Shown here piece after piece: positions 23,999-36,053 of a DNA stretch of 64,000 bases. Source of the DNA: Albifimbria verrucaria. Lineage: Eukaryota; Ascomycota; Sordariomycetes; Hypocreales; Stachybotryaceae. The stretch spans positions 5,518,001 to 5,582,000 of the forward strand of contig JAHREC010000013.1 of assembly GCA_020081605.1 (NCBI GenBank). The letters are read 5' to 3'. Both the position numbers and the translations under genes were made by a program. Under the pieces are notes generated by a model. That model searched no databases and was not told the origin of the DNA. It saw nothing but the letters and a program-made list of their open reading frames with translations. Every line of letters starts with the position of its first letter. The stretch's first letter is position 1.

Positions 23999-24659
23999 GG
24001 TTGGCTCTGCTGGTATTGTATATTTCCTTCAGATCCAAATGTTTAGAACAAACTGATGCTATGTAAACGGTAACCAGCTAATTGTCCGTCTCGACACCAG
24101 CATGTAGTCTATGAGACAAAGTGACAGTGGGGTTTGCATACAATGAATGTATGCATATGCATAGCTCCTCCAATAAGCACATAGTCCACTGGAGCGATAT
24201 CTTGATCTCAAGAGGGACCATCTCTAGTTACTGTCGCTTAAAACAATGTTGGGTTTTAAGACAACATCTCTCTACGAGTCCGGGTCACATCACGTCAGCT
24301 AAGGAGGCATCCGTTCAATCCATCATATTTGATATTAAATATACTGCTCCGCCTTGTCGTAGCATGTCCATGTCTGCAAGCACCACACTCATTGTCCCTT
24401 GCCTATGCTCCAATAAACAACGTTGCCAACGCCCAACACTCCCAGTACGTCGTTTTCCGTCAAATGCTCCAAAATTTTAGATGATTGTACATACTCAATG
24501 CTATAAGAAAAAGACCAAGCAAAAACGCCGAGGCTATGCATGGGTAGGATCAAGGCTGGCTGTCTGGCCTTCAGCATCAACCCTCGAAATATTCAGAATT
24601 TTTGAACAGCTAGCTAAAGCTAGTTGTCCTGATTTATCCCATCAGGGCTCTGCCGCCAT
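23999..24659. other. Intergenic region between the BLOC1S1-like gene and sog2
   Basis: Nothing supportable. It holds the promoter of the BLOC1S1-like gene and the 3' UTR of sog2. It is AT-rich with no long ATG frame. Confidence 0.5.
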
Positions 24660-27609
24660 TTAGGCGGAGGGTGCGGGTCCAAGGGGTCCGTTCGAGTTGA
24701 ACCCATCCGAGGACATGGATGATATAGATGATAGAGAATTGAGACCAGAATGGCCTCTGGTCATGGTGTTGGAACGGGACATTGAGATGCCCGGGTTTGC
24801 AATTAGTGCATCGGCCCGGTCAAACACGCTTCCATGAAATGCCGAGGCAAACGATGCGCTCTGCGGAGTGGTCGGAACCGTTGCTTGCATAGCTGGGCCA
24901 AGGGCAGCGGTTTGAGGCGTTATTGGTAACTGAGGAGTTTGGGGCGCTGACGTATTAAAGGACATGCCGACGCCTCCATTCCCACTGGAGACAAATAGAT
25001 GGCTCCATGGGGACGCCATAATTATGTTGGTTGTTTCCTTCATACTTCGCTGGATCGGACGCAGCCTTGCTCGAGTGTCTGGCGGAAGAGGAATGTTGGA
25101 AATACCATACTTAATGTCCGTCAAAAGCGCTGCCCATGATGAGATGAAGTTCTTGCATAGATGCCAAAAGTTCTCCTGCGTCCTGACACCAGGCTCCTTA
25201 AGCTTCATGACAGATAGCCTGCTCTTAAGAAGTTCTGTCTGTTGAATCGAATCGTTACACATTGCTACCAGACGTTTCCAGTCACGTATCAGTCCGCTGG
25301 GGCTCCTTGGCTCATAGCATTACGAAGGCCACCCGTTAATTGCATGTTAAAATTCGGTAGCGTATGAAGCACGAAGTCTGCCGAATTCTGAAGCGAGAGA
25401 AAGATCTTCTCAAATTGAGCATCTTCATCGGAAAAGTCGAGGTCTACCGAACGATCATTTGACCAGGCAAAGACTCGCCTGATCGAGGCGTGGCTGAACC
25501 TAGCGCGGCGGTACGTCGAGAGCCATTCATAAAAGCACTCGGAGGATCGACTGCGACCCGTAGGTTGCTCGGATTGTGCGTCATTGTGCCGCTGCGACTG
25601 CGGGGAGGCGCAGGCCTCTCGGTTGTCTGGATACTTGGAGGTGGCTGTCGTAACCGAGCTTTGATAGTGTCGCCATTCCTGGGAACATCTGCACCAGCGG
25701 GTTGGATGCGTTGTGATTCAGCAGTGACAGTGGAAAGGGTGACTCTGAGTTCCATAATACTGTTGTACAAGAGCATAAGAAGAGTCCGGATATATCGGGC
25801 ATCCCCATTGTTGACAAATGTGTCGATGTTGTCTGCTAGCAAAGTGCATACATGCCCATATGCGCTGACAAGAGTCTGGCAGGCACGGTGAACATTTTCG
25901 TTCTCCCGCGACGAGTAATTGTCTCCTTCGAGCAACAGAGAATCGTGTTTCTGAATCTCCTGTTCCAGTTCCTCAACGTGGCAGTTTGTATTGTAAAAGA
26001 CAAGCTCAAGACTTGAGCGTTTCGCCGATCCGTCGCTTGTCAATGACATGAGCATCTGGATCATGGGGTGAATCTGAAATACGGAGTACAGGATGCCTTT
26101 CGCGGCCTCGATAACGGGGTCAAAGATCTTTGATTCACGACGGCGCTCGGGAAGGACGGAAAGGCGTCGGACGTAGATCGGTCGCTGTGGGTATTGCTCA
26201 GTAGGAGTTGCTGGGCTCTTGGAGCCAACAGCACCACCTTGCATCGCAGAACCGTGACTCAATCCTCGGTAGTGACTGAAACGGTTATTGGCCTGTGTCT
26301 CATCAAGTGTTCCGAGCTCAGATGGCCTCTTGGACACTATGCCCATACGGCGCTGGCGGCTGCTGCTGTCGGGCCTTTCTGTACGAAGGACAGATTCGGA
26401 ATTACTTCGGAGGCGCTCATTAACGTTCCCTATGGTCAGAGGCATTACACCAGGTCTTCGAATCGTTGTGTTCTGTTGAGATAAACCACGATAGTGCGAC
26501 CTCGATGGTATTGGGGTGGACGAGCCCCCACTAGGCGACCGCATATCAGGTACGTCCGTACCATTGACTTTGATTGGGAACCGACCACTTGCAGCTCGTT
26601 TCAAGGGCACTCGAGGTGTATCGGCACCTTCACTCGATTCGTCTCCGGTATATTCGGCTTCCATACGCCCCGTAGCAGCATATTGTTTCAAGAATTTCTT
26701 GATATTTGCTGTTATTGCCAACTCCGACAATTCGCTTTCTCTTGGCATGCCGTCCTGAGGTGGGCTTGACGCTTGTGATTGTAGAGCATCGCGTGGAGGA
26801 AAGCTGATTGGGTTTTCTTCGAATTTGAGCACTTGGAGGGAGCCCATATCGGCTAGACACAGAGGGAGCTCGCGGATTTGATTCTTGGGTACCGAGAGGA
26901 CCTTTAGGGACGTGAGTTTGACGATTTCGGGAGGAAGTACGCGCAATTGGTTACGGCCAAGATCTAAAATCTCGAGTGACTTGAGATCGCAGAGCTAAGG
27001 GAGAGCGTCAGACAAGGGTGGCACAGAGGGAAGCTTCGGAATCACATACCGGCATAGGAAACTCCTTAAGCTGATTGCCCCTGATATTGAGATATCGTAA
27101 CGAGGTACATTCGGAGAATCGTGCGGGTAGCGACGTGAGCTGGTTGTGGGATAATGCAAGTCTGCGATTGGCACATGTTAGTCAACATAAGATTTCATGT
27201 CTGCGCATGGTCAAACATACCGTTCCAATTCGTCCTTTAAAATGTCGACAACCTCCTCGGGCAAATTTTTGATATTTTTGCGGCTCAGATCGATGGTGAC
27301 GCCGGTCTTTAGCCCAGAGCCCACGGCAGTAGCATCAGCGGCCTGGCTCTCGTTTTCCAAAGCATGACGCATCGCCTCGCGGGCGAGGGCAATGACTTGG
27401 GTCGGGGAAGCAGCGTTCGAGGCGGAAAGGCTCGAGCCAGCTGGTGGCATTCGAAAATTCGGTATAGGTGGTGGCGGCGGTGGAGGATTTGGGCCATTGG
27501 AGGTCGCGGCCGAGTATGGCACGAGACGGCGTCCCTGGGCTGGATTCTCGGGAAGGCCTCTAGGGTTGGGAGGTGGCAGCACCCCAGGAATTCGGTCCGG
27601 TCGCTCCAT
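24660..27609 (-). CDS. sog2: SOG2, leucine-rich-repeat component of the RAM kinase network
   Basis: Sog2 is an LRR scaffold of the RAM/MOR network (Cbk1/COT1 NDR kinase, Mob2, Kic1, Hym1, Tao3), which controls polarised growth and septation. Exons 27221-27609, 27050-27161 and 24660-26994 give about 945 residues. After a Pro-rich N-terminus come leucine-rich repeats: IDLSRKNIKNLPEEVV, ALSHNQLTSLPARFSECTSL, LRYLNIRGNQLKEFP, LEILDLGRNQLRVLPPEIVK. The Sog2 domain (Pfam PF10428) follows a Ser-rich linker, for example FDPVIEAAKGILYSVFQIHP and YIRTLLMLLYNSIMELRVTL, and runs to the C-terminus. Between repeats the linker has the paired segment SHYRGLS (about 26480 and 26265). SHYRGLS-like HxRxxS/T contexts resemble NDR-kinase target sites; that link is inference. 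Two single-base losses, near 25300 (C run) and 25457 (A run), break the frame in the Sog2 domain. Confidence 0.9.
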
Positions 27610-29734
27610 GGTGATGGAGGACGTTGGGTTGGCGAGGTGCCTCCCAGAGGAATGTATGGGAGATGAAGAAGAGAGGCTGGGTGATTCGGAGCCGGAGGAA
27701 ATCGAACGAGATGGCGTTTACATATGTCGCCGGGCTAGCTGATGGGGCCAAGATCCGGGGAAGGAAAGTGTTTCAGACGGGAGCCTCTTCGGGTCTCCTT
27801 CTTCTGCCTCGTTCTGTTTTTTTTTCTTTGGTGGTTGTTGGCGGTCGAGGAGGACCTGGCGCGTGGACCCCGGCGTGTCGTGATCGAACCCCGGGCTGGC
27901 TGGCTGGCTGTGGGAAAGGGGTGGTAGCTAGCTGAAAGGACTGCCGCAAAGCCTTAGGCCAATGGCGACAACAAGTAAGTGTTAGGCGAAACTACCACAT
28001 CTGTCATGGTGAGGAATGGAGCCCGCGGCAGCCAGGGGTGGGGAGGACGTCTGGACAGGGTAAGGCAAGCTGGAGGTTGATGCTTTGCGAGTTGAATGGG
28101 GACCTTTTTAGGTTGATGTCTGTTGCATCTGCGACGGCGGGTTTTAGTTCAAGTGGGAACGGGGTGCGTTTCCGAAAATGGACCGCATCTGTAGCGTGGG
28201 AAAGGCGTCCACAGGACCGGGTAGGGGACAAGTCGGTAGGCTAAGAATATCTGGGAGGGTGAGAGGATGCCTGTGCTGTGGCAGCTTCGGTCTCGTCACT
28301 CTGCTTCAAGCAATGGCACGCATGGCTACCATATGCTGGAAAGGGGAGGGGGAGAGGGAGAATCGATTCTTTTCGTTTTACGCGCGATAGGGATCGAGTG
28401 GTTGGTGGTTGTGGGAGCAAGAGCTGGCACAGTGCGATGCTCCGCCGTAACAGGCTGGTTGACACCTGTAGCAGCCACTGGGCCGGGCAGGGAGTTCCTG
28501 GGCTGCACTGATCATTGGGTGGGTGTGGGCGGCTGAGAGCCCAATCGGAGCACAGTGCGGTAGCTGTCGCAGATAAACGGGTGTTGACATCCCAGCACTG
28601 CTACGTAAGGTACCTGACCTTAGTAGTACTAAGGTAGGTTAGTAGGTAGCGGTTACTAAGGTACAATGTGCAGGTACTTCATAACCCCTCCTCCCTTCTC
28701 TTCTTTGCGTCGTATTGATGATACATAAGACAGGCAGCCTCAAAAGCACGGCCTGTATAAATAAAGAAAGAGAGAAAGAAAAGGGAAAAAAGAGGGAAAA
28801 GGAGGCCAGGCGTACAGTAGCAACATGCGGTGCAGTGGCACACCACCCTTTCCGGTCCACCTACCTCAAAGTGAGATGGGCTGCTCGACTCTAGTGCACT
28901 TTTCGTTGCATGTATGCGTCCGTATGGCGCTGCTTGCTTGCTTGTTCTGTGCCTGGGCCATGCCATAGCCATGCCATGCCTTGCCATCGTGTGGGACCTG
29001 GGACTTTTGAGGGAATAGCACTGGTCCTCAACACCCTGTCTAGAGTCTGCCACCAGCCTGCACCCTGCAAGGGACAACCGGATGTTCTCGCGGAAAGAAG
29101 CTTCCTCGCCCCTCCAGAGGTCAGCCCCTTGGCCTAAGCATTGGGAGCCTGTTTGCGGAAAACACATGGGAACCCCTGCTTGTTGAACAAGGCCCAGCTC
29201 TCGTGCGACTCGTACTGCACATGCACAGTACACTTTCCTGCCAAGAACGCGGAAGGCAGCCAACCACGGTGCTGGTACGTGTGGCTGCTCCAAGACAGCT
29301 CTCATGTTCGAGATGCTGGGCAGGCCCGTGTCTGGGTTGGACGTGTTTCGTGAGGCAAAGACGACGTCAAAATCAAGTTTCATCCTTACTGCACTGCCTA
29401 TGCCTACTATGTACAGTAAAGACCTGTGGATACCTCGACGAGGACTTGCCACTGGTGAGCTTGCCGGTTCGATGCACGTGCGGATTTAGTACCTCCAAGT
29501 ACCTAATTCCTTTCTGCCTCGTCTTTCATCATTTGCATTGTGAAAAGACTGTACGGTACGAGACGCCGAGAACCCGGTCCCCTCGTTCCCGTCACGGTCA
29601 TCTGTCGTTGATGCCGTGGCTACCAGAAATAGCCATATGGACGGCTTGGTCATAACGCTCAGCTGCAACCACGGCGGTCTACGCCGATCGTTAATACCCG
29701 TCGACTCGGCTTGACCGACCCCAGGCCATGCACC
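27610..29734. other. Divergent intergenic region between sog2 and recQ
   Basis: No gene supported. The longest frame (minus, 28679-29452) begins at GTG, is compositionally odd and shows no domain. A perfect 9-bp inverted repeat lies at 28617-28635, next to more CTAAGGTAC/GGTACCT words (28600-28680). GTACAGTA/GTACGGTAC words recur at 29210-29560. Confidence 0.5.
28617..28635. repeat. Inverted repeat ACCTTAGTA-G-TACTAAGGT
   Basis: Perfect 9-bp arms are separated by a single base, inside a cluster of related words (GTAAGGTACCT just before, TTACTAAGGTAC just after). It could be a dyad binding site or a common intergenic repeat motif. No function can be assigned from sequence. Confidence 0.75.
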
Positions 29735-31361
29735 ATGCCGAGCCTCAAGCGGACTGATTCCTTCACTGACATCGGCTTCACTCTCCGCCGCCAGTTCCAC
29801 AAGTCAGACTTCAGGTCAGCTCGTCCCCGTTTATCGTAGCTCTTCCGGGGCCGTGCGTTGATTGTGCCACTGGGCTGACCCTCACACTCACAAAAAGGCC
29901 ACACCAGCGTGAGATCATAGATGCTGCGTTGCAGGGCTACGATGTCTACGTCCAAGCTGCAACCTCGTTTGGGAAAAGTCTATGTTTCCAACTCCCTGCT
30001 GTCGTTGACCACGGAAGTACGTTCCAGACCTAACCGAGTCCATCTGAAAGTTTTGCCTGACGTGATTATCACCAGTCACTGTTGTTGTTTCGCCCTTACT
30101 GAGCCTCATGGTACCTACTTTCTCGTCATCTCGCTATTATGCTTGCGCTGACAAACTCTGCAGCTGAACCAGGTAGAGGCATTGAGGGCTTCTGGGATCG
30201 AAGCCAGCACTCTCAACAGTAATACTCCTTACCCAGAGAGGAACCGCATTCAGCGTGATCTTGAAACAGGCCACCCCAAGACAAGACTTCTATATGTGAC
30301 CCCGAGCTATAGTTCAATGTCGCGCTTCCGAGAGCGCCTCCAACTGGTATACACGCAGAAGGAGCTGGCTCGAATCGCGATAGATGAGGCTCACTGTATT
30401 TCCGAATGGGGTCATGACTTCCGCAAAGACTTTAAACGGCTGTCATGGTTCCGGGAGACATTCCCGGATGTGCCTATAATGTGTTTGACAGCAACAGCTA
30501 ACCCGCGGGTGCGACAAGACATACTCTCTATCCTCAGGCTTGATGCCACACCGGAGCGCACAAAAACTTTCTTGATGAGCCCTCAAAGAAGTAATCTTCA
30601 CCTAGAGATACGATATACCAAGGACGAAGAGGACAATCGTCTTTCTGATTTTTGCGATGGATCCGTGGCGTATACGAGCGTCGCAAGACACAAGACCGGC
30701 AAGAAGAGCTCCGACAGGCCGGTGAAAGGCCCGAGAGCGTCCCCGGCATCATATACACATTATCCAGGGATGAATGTGAATCACTCTCCGCGGCACTTCG
30801 CGACGAAGGCATCGGTGCACGGCCCTTCCACGCGAGGCTTACCAAAGAAGCCAAGGAGGAGACCTTGGCTCGGTGGATCAATAACGAAGAGGGCTATGAT
30901 ATCATCGTAGCTACAACAGCATTTGGCATGGGCATCGACAAGAACAACGTGAGGTTCGTGGTTCACTGGCGGATTCCCAAGTCATTTGAGGGATACTACC
31001 AGGAGGCTGGCCGTGCGGGCCGTGACGGCAACGCCAGTTACTGCTTTCTCTATTACAGCCGCGAAGACCTAGAGCGGGTCACTCGCTTGATCAAGAGTGA
31101 CTTCAAAGAGGGGCGAATTATGAAGGGCGTCTTAGGAGCTTGCAGGCCCTGGCTTTGTACTGTGAGAACACAAATGCTTGCAGACACGCTCAAATCTGCA
31201 AGTACTTTGGAGAAACCACGGTGCCGGACTGTGACTACGCTTGCGATTGGCATAAAGATGCTCGCGATCTGCAATCGAGATTTATGAGAGGATTGGCCAG
31301 TGAAGAGTGGGTGAGCACACAAGCTATGCAGGGCACCTATGACGCCTACGACGAAGAATGA
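29735..31361 (+). CDS. Compact RecQ-family ATP-dependent DNA helicase
   Basis: A 3'-5' DNA helicase of the RecQ family. Exons 29735-29814, 29898-30016, 30076-30110 (only 35 nt) and 30164-31361 give about 477 residues. The start ATG opens MPSLKRTDSF; splicing joins KSDF to RPHQREII, the RecQ motif 0 region. Motif I is AATSFGKS (Lys about 53), motif Ia VVVSPLLSLM, motif II DEAH (152-155) followed by CISEWGHDFR, and motif III CLTATANPRV. The second RecA lobe has FHARLT, IVATTAFGMGIDKNNVRFV and the motif VI region YYQEAGRAGRDG. A zinc-binding Cys cluster ends the protein (YCENTNACRHAQICKYF, then PDCDYACDW). There is no winged-helix or HRDC domain, so it is far shorter than QDE3/Sgs1-type helicases. 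Single-base losses near 30651 (T run) and 31111 (G run) break the frame. Role inferred: DNA repair or replication fork processing. Confidence 0.87.
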
Positions 31362-33600
31362 AACAAAGGGGTCTCTTCATGTTTCGTTGTTTCATTTGTG
31401 TCGTTTTTGCAGAAACGAGGCCACGTCGACGATGACACGGTCCTGTCGCTCTATTACATCTCAAGTTGCTCCTGATCAAGGTTGGCTTGCGCCGTTTCAA
31501 CTTTCTTGGTCCCACCGGACGTTGAGATTGTTTCTGGTTGCCCAGCGACATCTGCGGCTACGTGCTTCGAGAAGCATTCGAGGGGTTAGGCGATGTACGC
31601 ACAGGCTACTAACGCATCAGCTCCCGCTTTAGCGAGTCATGCAGCCTCTCGACGCTAGGCTTAGGGCGCATAAATAACCAAATGCGAGGCAATCAGTTCG
31701 ACGACCTTGAGCAGCTGGCCTGTGCCCCATCTCGATAACATAACTTGGATGACTTAGAGTGGCCTGTGATTAGAATGGTCACATGGCGACAATAGCGATC
31801 AGAACTGATCTCTCCGTGGCACGTTCGCGACTCTCAACCTGTCGTATGTTTCTATCAAACATACTAGGCTGATAAAGTATACAGCACGCACAGGGCCGGC
31901 TGGGATCATGATATGGTGGACCCTTATGTGGGGGTGTATGAGAGTATGCCAATGGGTAACGCATTATTTGAAGCTCGTATCAAGCCGATGGATAAATGGG
32001 CAGCTGGGCGCATGGCGATGACATGTTAGCAGAAACGTGCCGAAACCTTGGACTTTACTGCTCTCATGGTTGCTCATACGCTGTGCATGCGTATCATCAG
32101 TACGGATGCCGGCACCGACGCCGCAGTTTTCATAAACAAGGGGCGAGTGGTGGAGTTCAAACCTCTGTGTGAAGCGGCAGGCTGCAGCTTAACCATGATG
32201 TTGTTAGAAAACCCGGGGCGTTCTCTGCATTACAGAGGCTGGCCAACTCCGGCAGTTGAATAAAGTAGTTGGTTTAGCGAACCCATTCCTATGTCATTTC
32301 CAAACCGTTGCAGAGCCTTGCCACAATAAATGCTCCTGCTGCTGAATTCAGAAATAAATTACAACGTTCAATCTCTACTGTCTTATATTCTTTGTCTGCC
32401 CGGGTGTCAGTGGCAATAAGCAATGAATAAACACGAGCATATAGCTCCAGATTCCAGTGCAAAATGCTCTCTCTACGATGGTTTGGTGGGAGCTTGAAGA
32501 TTTGGATTCTCTATTAGGAGACAAGCTCCCCTTGATTTATGGGAACCACATGGGATAAACGGCGCGTCGAAATATGTGACTTGTTCACAAAGGTCCTAAA
32601 ACAGACTTCCAAGCCACTGGTGGGTTGCCTCCGCAGTCGATTGGAAGTTAAGGGCAGATATGTGAGCTTCGTGAATTAAAATAGTTGTTCACGACATATG
32701 CCATCTTTGGTGATAACAGACTTGAGTAAACCCCAGTGCTTCATTTAGGGCATAAAAGCACCACTACTGCCTTGTGGGCTTATTGAGAACCATGGTATAT
32801 TGTAGTTGAGAGAGGCGTGTAACGGGCAAATCGGTCCTCCATGCTGTCATGAGGACTTGACTCCTGGCATTGGCCAGGAAGTTGGCGAAGTAACAGAGAC
32901 AGTTGAACCAAGATGTGTCATCAAGACCTGAAATCAGACAGTCTTTATTCTAGTGGCATAGAACCCGTAATATAATTTGAAGAATGGCGTTAGAGTCACT
33001 CAATCGCATGTCGAAGCCGTACATACAGTGTTCGTGCTGCTCTCAATCTCCCAACATAGTCTCGTTTCCCTGGTTTCAAGGCCAACTCTCCACCTCGCCA
33101 AATAGGAACTCCTGCTGTACTCGAACAAACTAAGCTCAAGGACAAACCCAAGAGCAATAGATGAATTCTCCATTATATGCATCTCCAACTAGAGGACTTG
33201 TCAGCCGGGGACGACCTATCTAGGTCTCTCTTGCTCTGATTTGGCCAAATGCACTCTACTTTGAGAGCTCTACGAGAAAAAGTTTATAAGCAGCCTCTGG
33301 TGAGTAGTTCTCAAGACTTTATTCAATGTCGAGTAGAGTTATATAACCATACGTTCCCCGGTTCAATTCCTGTCTCCAACTTCGACTGATGGCATGACTT
33401 TAATTGCCCCATGCGAGAGATTCTGCGAGAGTAATTCCTCTTGAGCACTAACCTGATTTCATTCTTCTTGTGTTCGTTGGAGTATTCTTCTTGGACTCTT
33501 CACTAACCAGTTAGGCCTTCTCCGAACCACCCGTGATCTCCTATAATACCATCACTACGTTCCTCTTCAGATTGCATCCTTCTTCAACCGATCGCGCAGG
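31362..33600. other. Gene-poor interval downstream of recQ
   Basis: No gene, tRNA or transposon signature recognised in 2.2 kb. Frames are short, and the one at 32048-32263 has no family similarity I can see. Composition is more AT-rich than in flanking coding DNA. Confidence 0.5.
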
Positions 33601-34270
33601 ATGGATGCCGAAATGTGGGACGAATGCAAGGCGTCTCTCTCCTTTTCTATGATTGGGATCAGACGAGCACCATTATAGCATTTCTGGAAGACCGGTATCC
33701 TTCCCTCCGAGCTCGAAGAAACCCCTTCCCAGCATACCACCGAGATCACTCTTCGGTGGAGGTCTTGAGGGACTGGCACCATGGCTAGATACAGGACAAC
33801 AAACACCGCCGCCACTTCTCTCACAGGTGTTGCAACAAGACGTGTAAACAAAGCCACCGCAACTGGGTCATCCTCGAGAGTTATCTACAGGGATATCATT
33901 TTATCCCCAGCCTCCCATAAACCTCCGTCTAAGCCTGCAACCTCTCGGCAAAGATGTGGTCCTAGTCATACTCCCAAACCTTCCAGGCTAGGAAAGACAG
34001 TACGCCCAGGCTCGTGTGATTGGTGTCGCAAAATCAGGAAGCGCTGTTCCAGTCGAGAAGGGACCTGCCACGGTTGCCAACTACGTGGCATTGAATGCAT
34101 CAGGTGAAAAGGTACGCGCAACTAGAGTTCAGTGTTGGATGCGATTACCAAGGTCATACAGGCACCAGCTCTCATTGACTTTGATTTGAATAGCCTCTCG
34201 AAGCCGGAACTGATGAGGAGATGGGGGAATCGAAGAGGCCACCAAAACCCAGCATCCGTGACTTTTGTCA
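33601..34270 (+). pseudogene. Short Zn(II)2Cys6 protein locus, broken or poorly resolved
   Basis: A clear binuclear zinc cluster is encoded near 34012-34105: CDWCRKIRKRC, then CHGCQLRGIEC, with spacing C-x2-C-x6-C-x6-C-x2-C-x6-C. Upstream is a Pro-rich region readable in three pieces: PVSFPPSSKKPLPSIPPRSL (33680-33740), PQLGHPRELSTGISFYPQPP (33855-33915) and HKPPSKPATSRQRC after one lost base in a CCC run. The ATG at 33601 opens a frame that closes after 25 codons. After the last Cys the frame ends two codons later, but a GTGAAA donor at 34107 and an AATAG acceptor near 34194 would add about 25 residues. No Fungal_trans regulatory domain follows. It may be a small orphan C6 protein, a remnant of a larger regulator, or a gene damaged by base-call errors; I cannot decide which. 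Confidence 0.45.
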
Positions 34271-34565
34271 GAGTATCCTGATCAACTAAATAGTTGTCCT
34301 AGGAAAATAGAGCTACGAGTTTCATGGAATTTGACAAGTTTTGATGCCGTTTCTGCATATAATTTTTATTTCACTAGCATTGCAAACCTGAAGTTCCAAG
34401 GTTGAATGTCTGTGCAATGGAAACAGGACAAAGCAACTTTATGGCTGTCTATCCAATATATTTAGTCTAGGTTCACTATTGATTGCTCTATGTTTATGCA
34501 CGACTCGCTTGACTTTGTTTCTCTGCACGGCTGGAAAGAAAGAACATGCTGTAGGCGACAGTCTA
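34271..34565. other. AT-rich gap between the Zn2Cys6 locus and the DUF2470 gene
   Basis: No feature seen; it probably holds the 3' UTRs of both loci. Confidence 0.4.
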
Positions 34566-35226
34566 TCAGTGTGACTTGGCGTCTTTCTCCGCCTTCTTGC
34601 GGGCAGCAAGATGGTCAATACCTTGGAATGTCGGGTATCCTACAATAAAGCAGTTGATCACCCAGAGCCACCACACGCGAGACCACTTCGGCACGCTGTA
34701 CTTGTGCATCCGTGTCTTGGCAAAGATGACAGCCTCGGTCACATGGATCACGATGACGGGCCAGAATATGGTTTTGACGATCCAGCGGAACGTGCTGGCA
34801 CCACCAGGAAAGGCGGGATCCAAGGCGCGGAAGGCTGGCGACCCGGGGTTATCCAGGGCAGGGTGAAGTAGCATCCATAGTAGAAGAGGATGGAACCCAG
34901 CGTCAGCGCTGCGACGCCCGTCGGGGCAACCCATTCATCGATGACAACGTCGCTGATGCCCAAAGCGCCACGGGCCTCCACGTCCATGGCAATGAGCCTC
35001 TCCTCGCCTCGTCCAAGGTAGCCAGGGGTGGCGAAAAGGGGACGGTGAAGTCCCGGCCGTGAGAGGTGATGATCATGCGGTCAAGCGACATATCGCTCAG
35101 AGTCGGCGAGGAGGCCGCAGCGGCGGAGGCGCCGACATAGTGCTGGAGGTAATGGGAGAGCTCACGGGCATGGCCGCGATTCATGTGGGCAATGATGCGA
35201 CCTTTGCGTTGATCGGAGGCGGCCAT
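34566..35226 (-). CDS. DUF2470-domain integral membrane protein
   Basis: A single-exon gene of about 220 residues after two one-base losses are allowed for (near 35003 in a G run and 34861 in a C run). The N-terminal 85 residues match the DUF2470 domain, a split-barrel-like fold also found next to heme-utilisation proteins: RIIAHMNRGHARELSHYLQH, LDRMIITSHGRDFTVPFSPP and DEARERLIAM. The C-terminal half has three hydrophobic helices: GVAALTLGSILFYYGCYF, IFWPVIVIHVTEAVIFA and VWWLWVINCFIVGYPTF. It ends in a Lys-rich tail (AARKKAEKDAKSH). DUF2470 plus membrane helices is a common fungal arrangement. The biochemical role is unknown; ER or another internal membrane is plausible from the lysine-rich tail. 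Confidence 0.85.
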
Positions 35227-36053
35227 GGTGAACGGTGGCTGCAGGGAAGAGGTGCGTGGAATGAGGGCGTTGGTTTTTATTTGGTAATAGGGTGGCAGGC
35301 ACCAGAAGTCAGTCTCAGGGTCGGAGGGCAGCCCGAGATTTAGACCGTAGAACCGCAGAGCGATGGCGCACGCTTGAGGCTGAAGGGCAGCGAGTCCGGT
35401 GGTTGCAAGGTCAGGTGTGGTGAGGTGGTGGAGGAGTCGTGGTTGTTGGTTGACTTACGGCACCAGCCTATCCCGGTCCACGGTGGAGGGTGACGGTTAC
35501 CAGAATGTCTCCATTTGAAACGCCACTGTATTTGGAATCGGGCCTAGCGAGGTCTAGGGCGTTAGTGTGCTGGTGTTAGTGTTGGGTGAGAGAGTGGTGT
35601 CTGCTTATTACACCTCCAGCACCCAAGTGTAAGCGCCGGCAGAAGTGCCCTTAGACGAACTTTCATGTGAACTCTGTCGTGTGACGTCGACTGTAAGTAT
35701 GTTTTTTATTTTTTGCTTTTTTCGTCAAGTCATTTTTATTCAAGTCTTTGAGAAATAAAAATAAAGAAGATGCACCAGAGACGAAAAAAAAGAGAGAAGG
35801 GAAAAGGTATCTGCCGGTTATCCCCAAGACCTTCTATGGCTCCAAACTCCGTATGCACCAGTGCAATATCTCCCAGCCGAAACTCCGTTTTATCTCTATT
35901 AAATCCATGATATTCCCTAACACTACCGGGGATCAGACTGCCGCGGGTTGAGCTCACTGCTGCACAGCGACAGGCTGCTCTTCCGGTTGTGCCACCCATT
36001 CGTGTCGATCCTCGTTATCGTGGTTACGTGGATCCCGTTGTGCTGTAGGTCCA
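35227..36053. other. Intergenic region between the DUF2470 and CFEM receptor genes
   Basis: No gene supported. A T-rich stretch lies at 35700-35750. The region should hold the DUF2470 promoter and the CFEM gene terminator. Confidence 0.5.

Noticed and set aside
27881..27905. Minus-strand tRNA-like GGTTCGATC
   Set aside because: The surrounding bases do not pair as a T stem, and no anticodon arm is present upstream.
28679..29452. 257-codon open frame on the minus strand upstream of recQ
   Set aside because: It begins at GTG rather than ATG, has erratic composition with Cys/His/Met runs from repeated DNA words, shows no domain, and overlaps the divergent promoter region and leader of recQ.
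33361..33400. tRNA-like T-arm sequence (GGTTCAATTCC)
   Set aside because: The flanking bases do not form the T stem, and no matching acceptor, D or anticodon arms could be drawn.
31362..33600. Degenerate transposon next to recQ
   Set aside because: No terminal repeats, target-site duplication or transposase/reverse-transcriptase motifs were visible in any frame.
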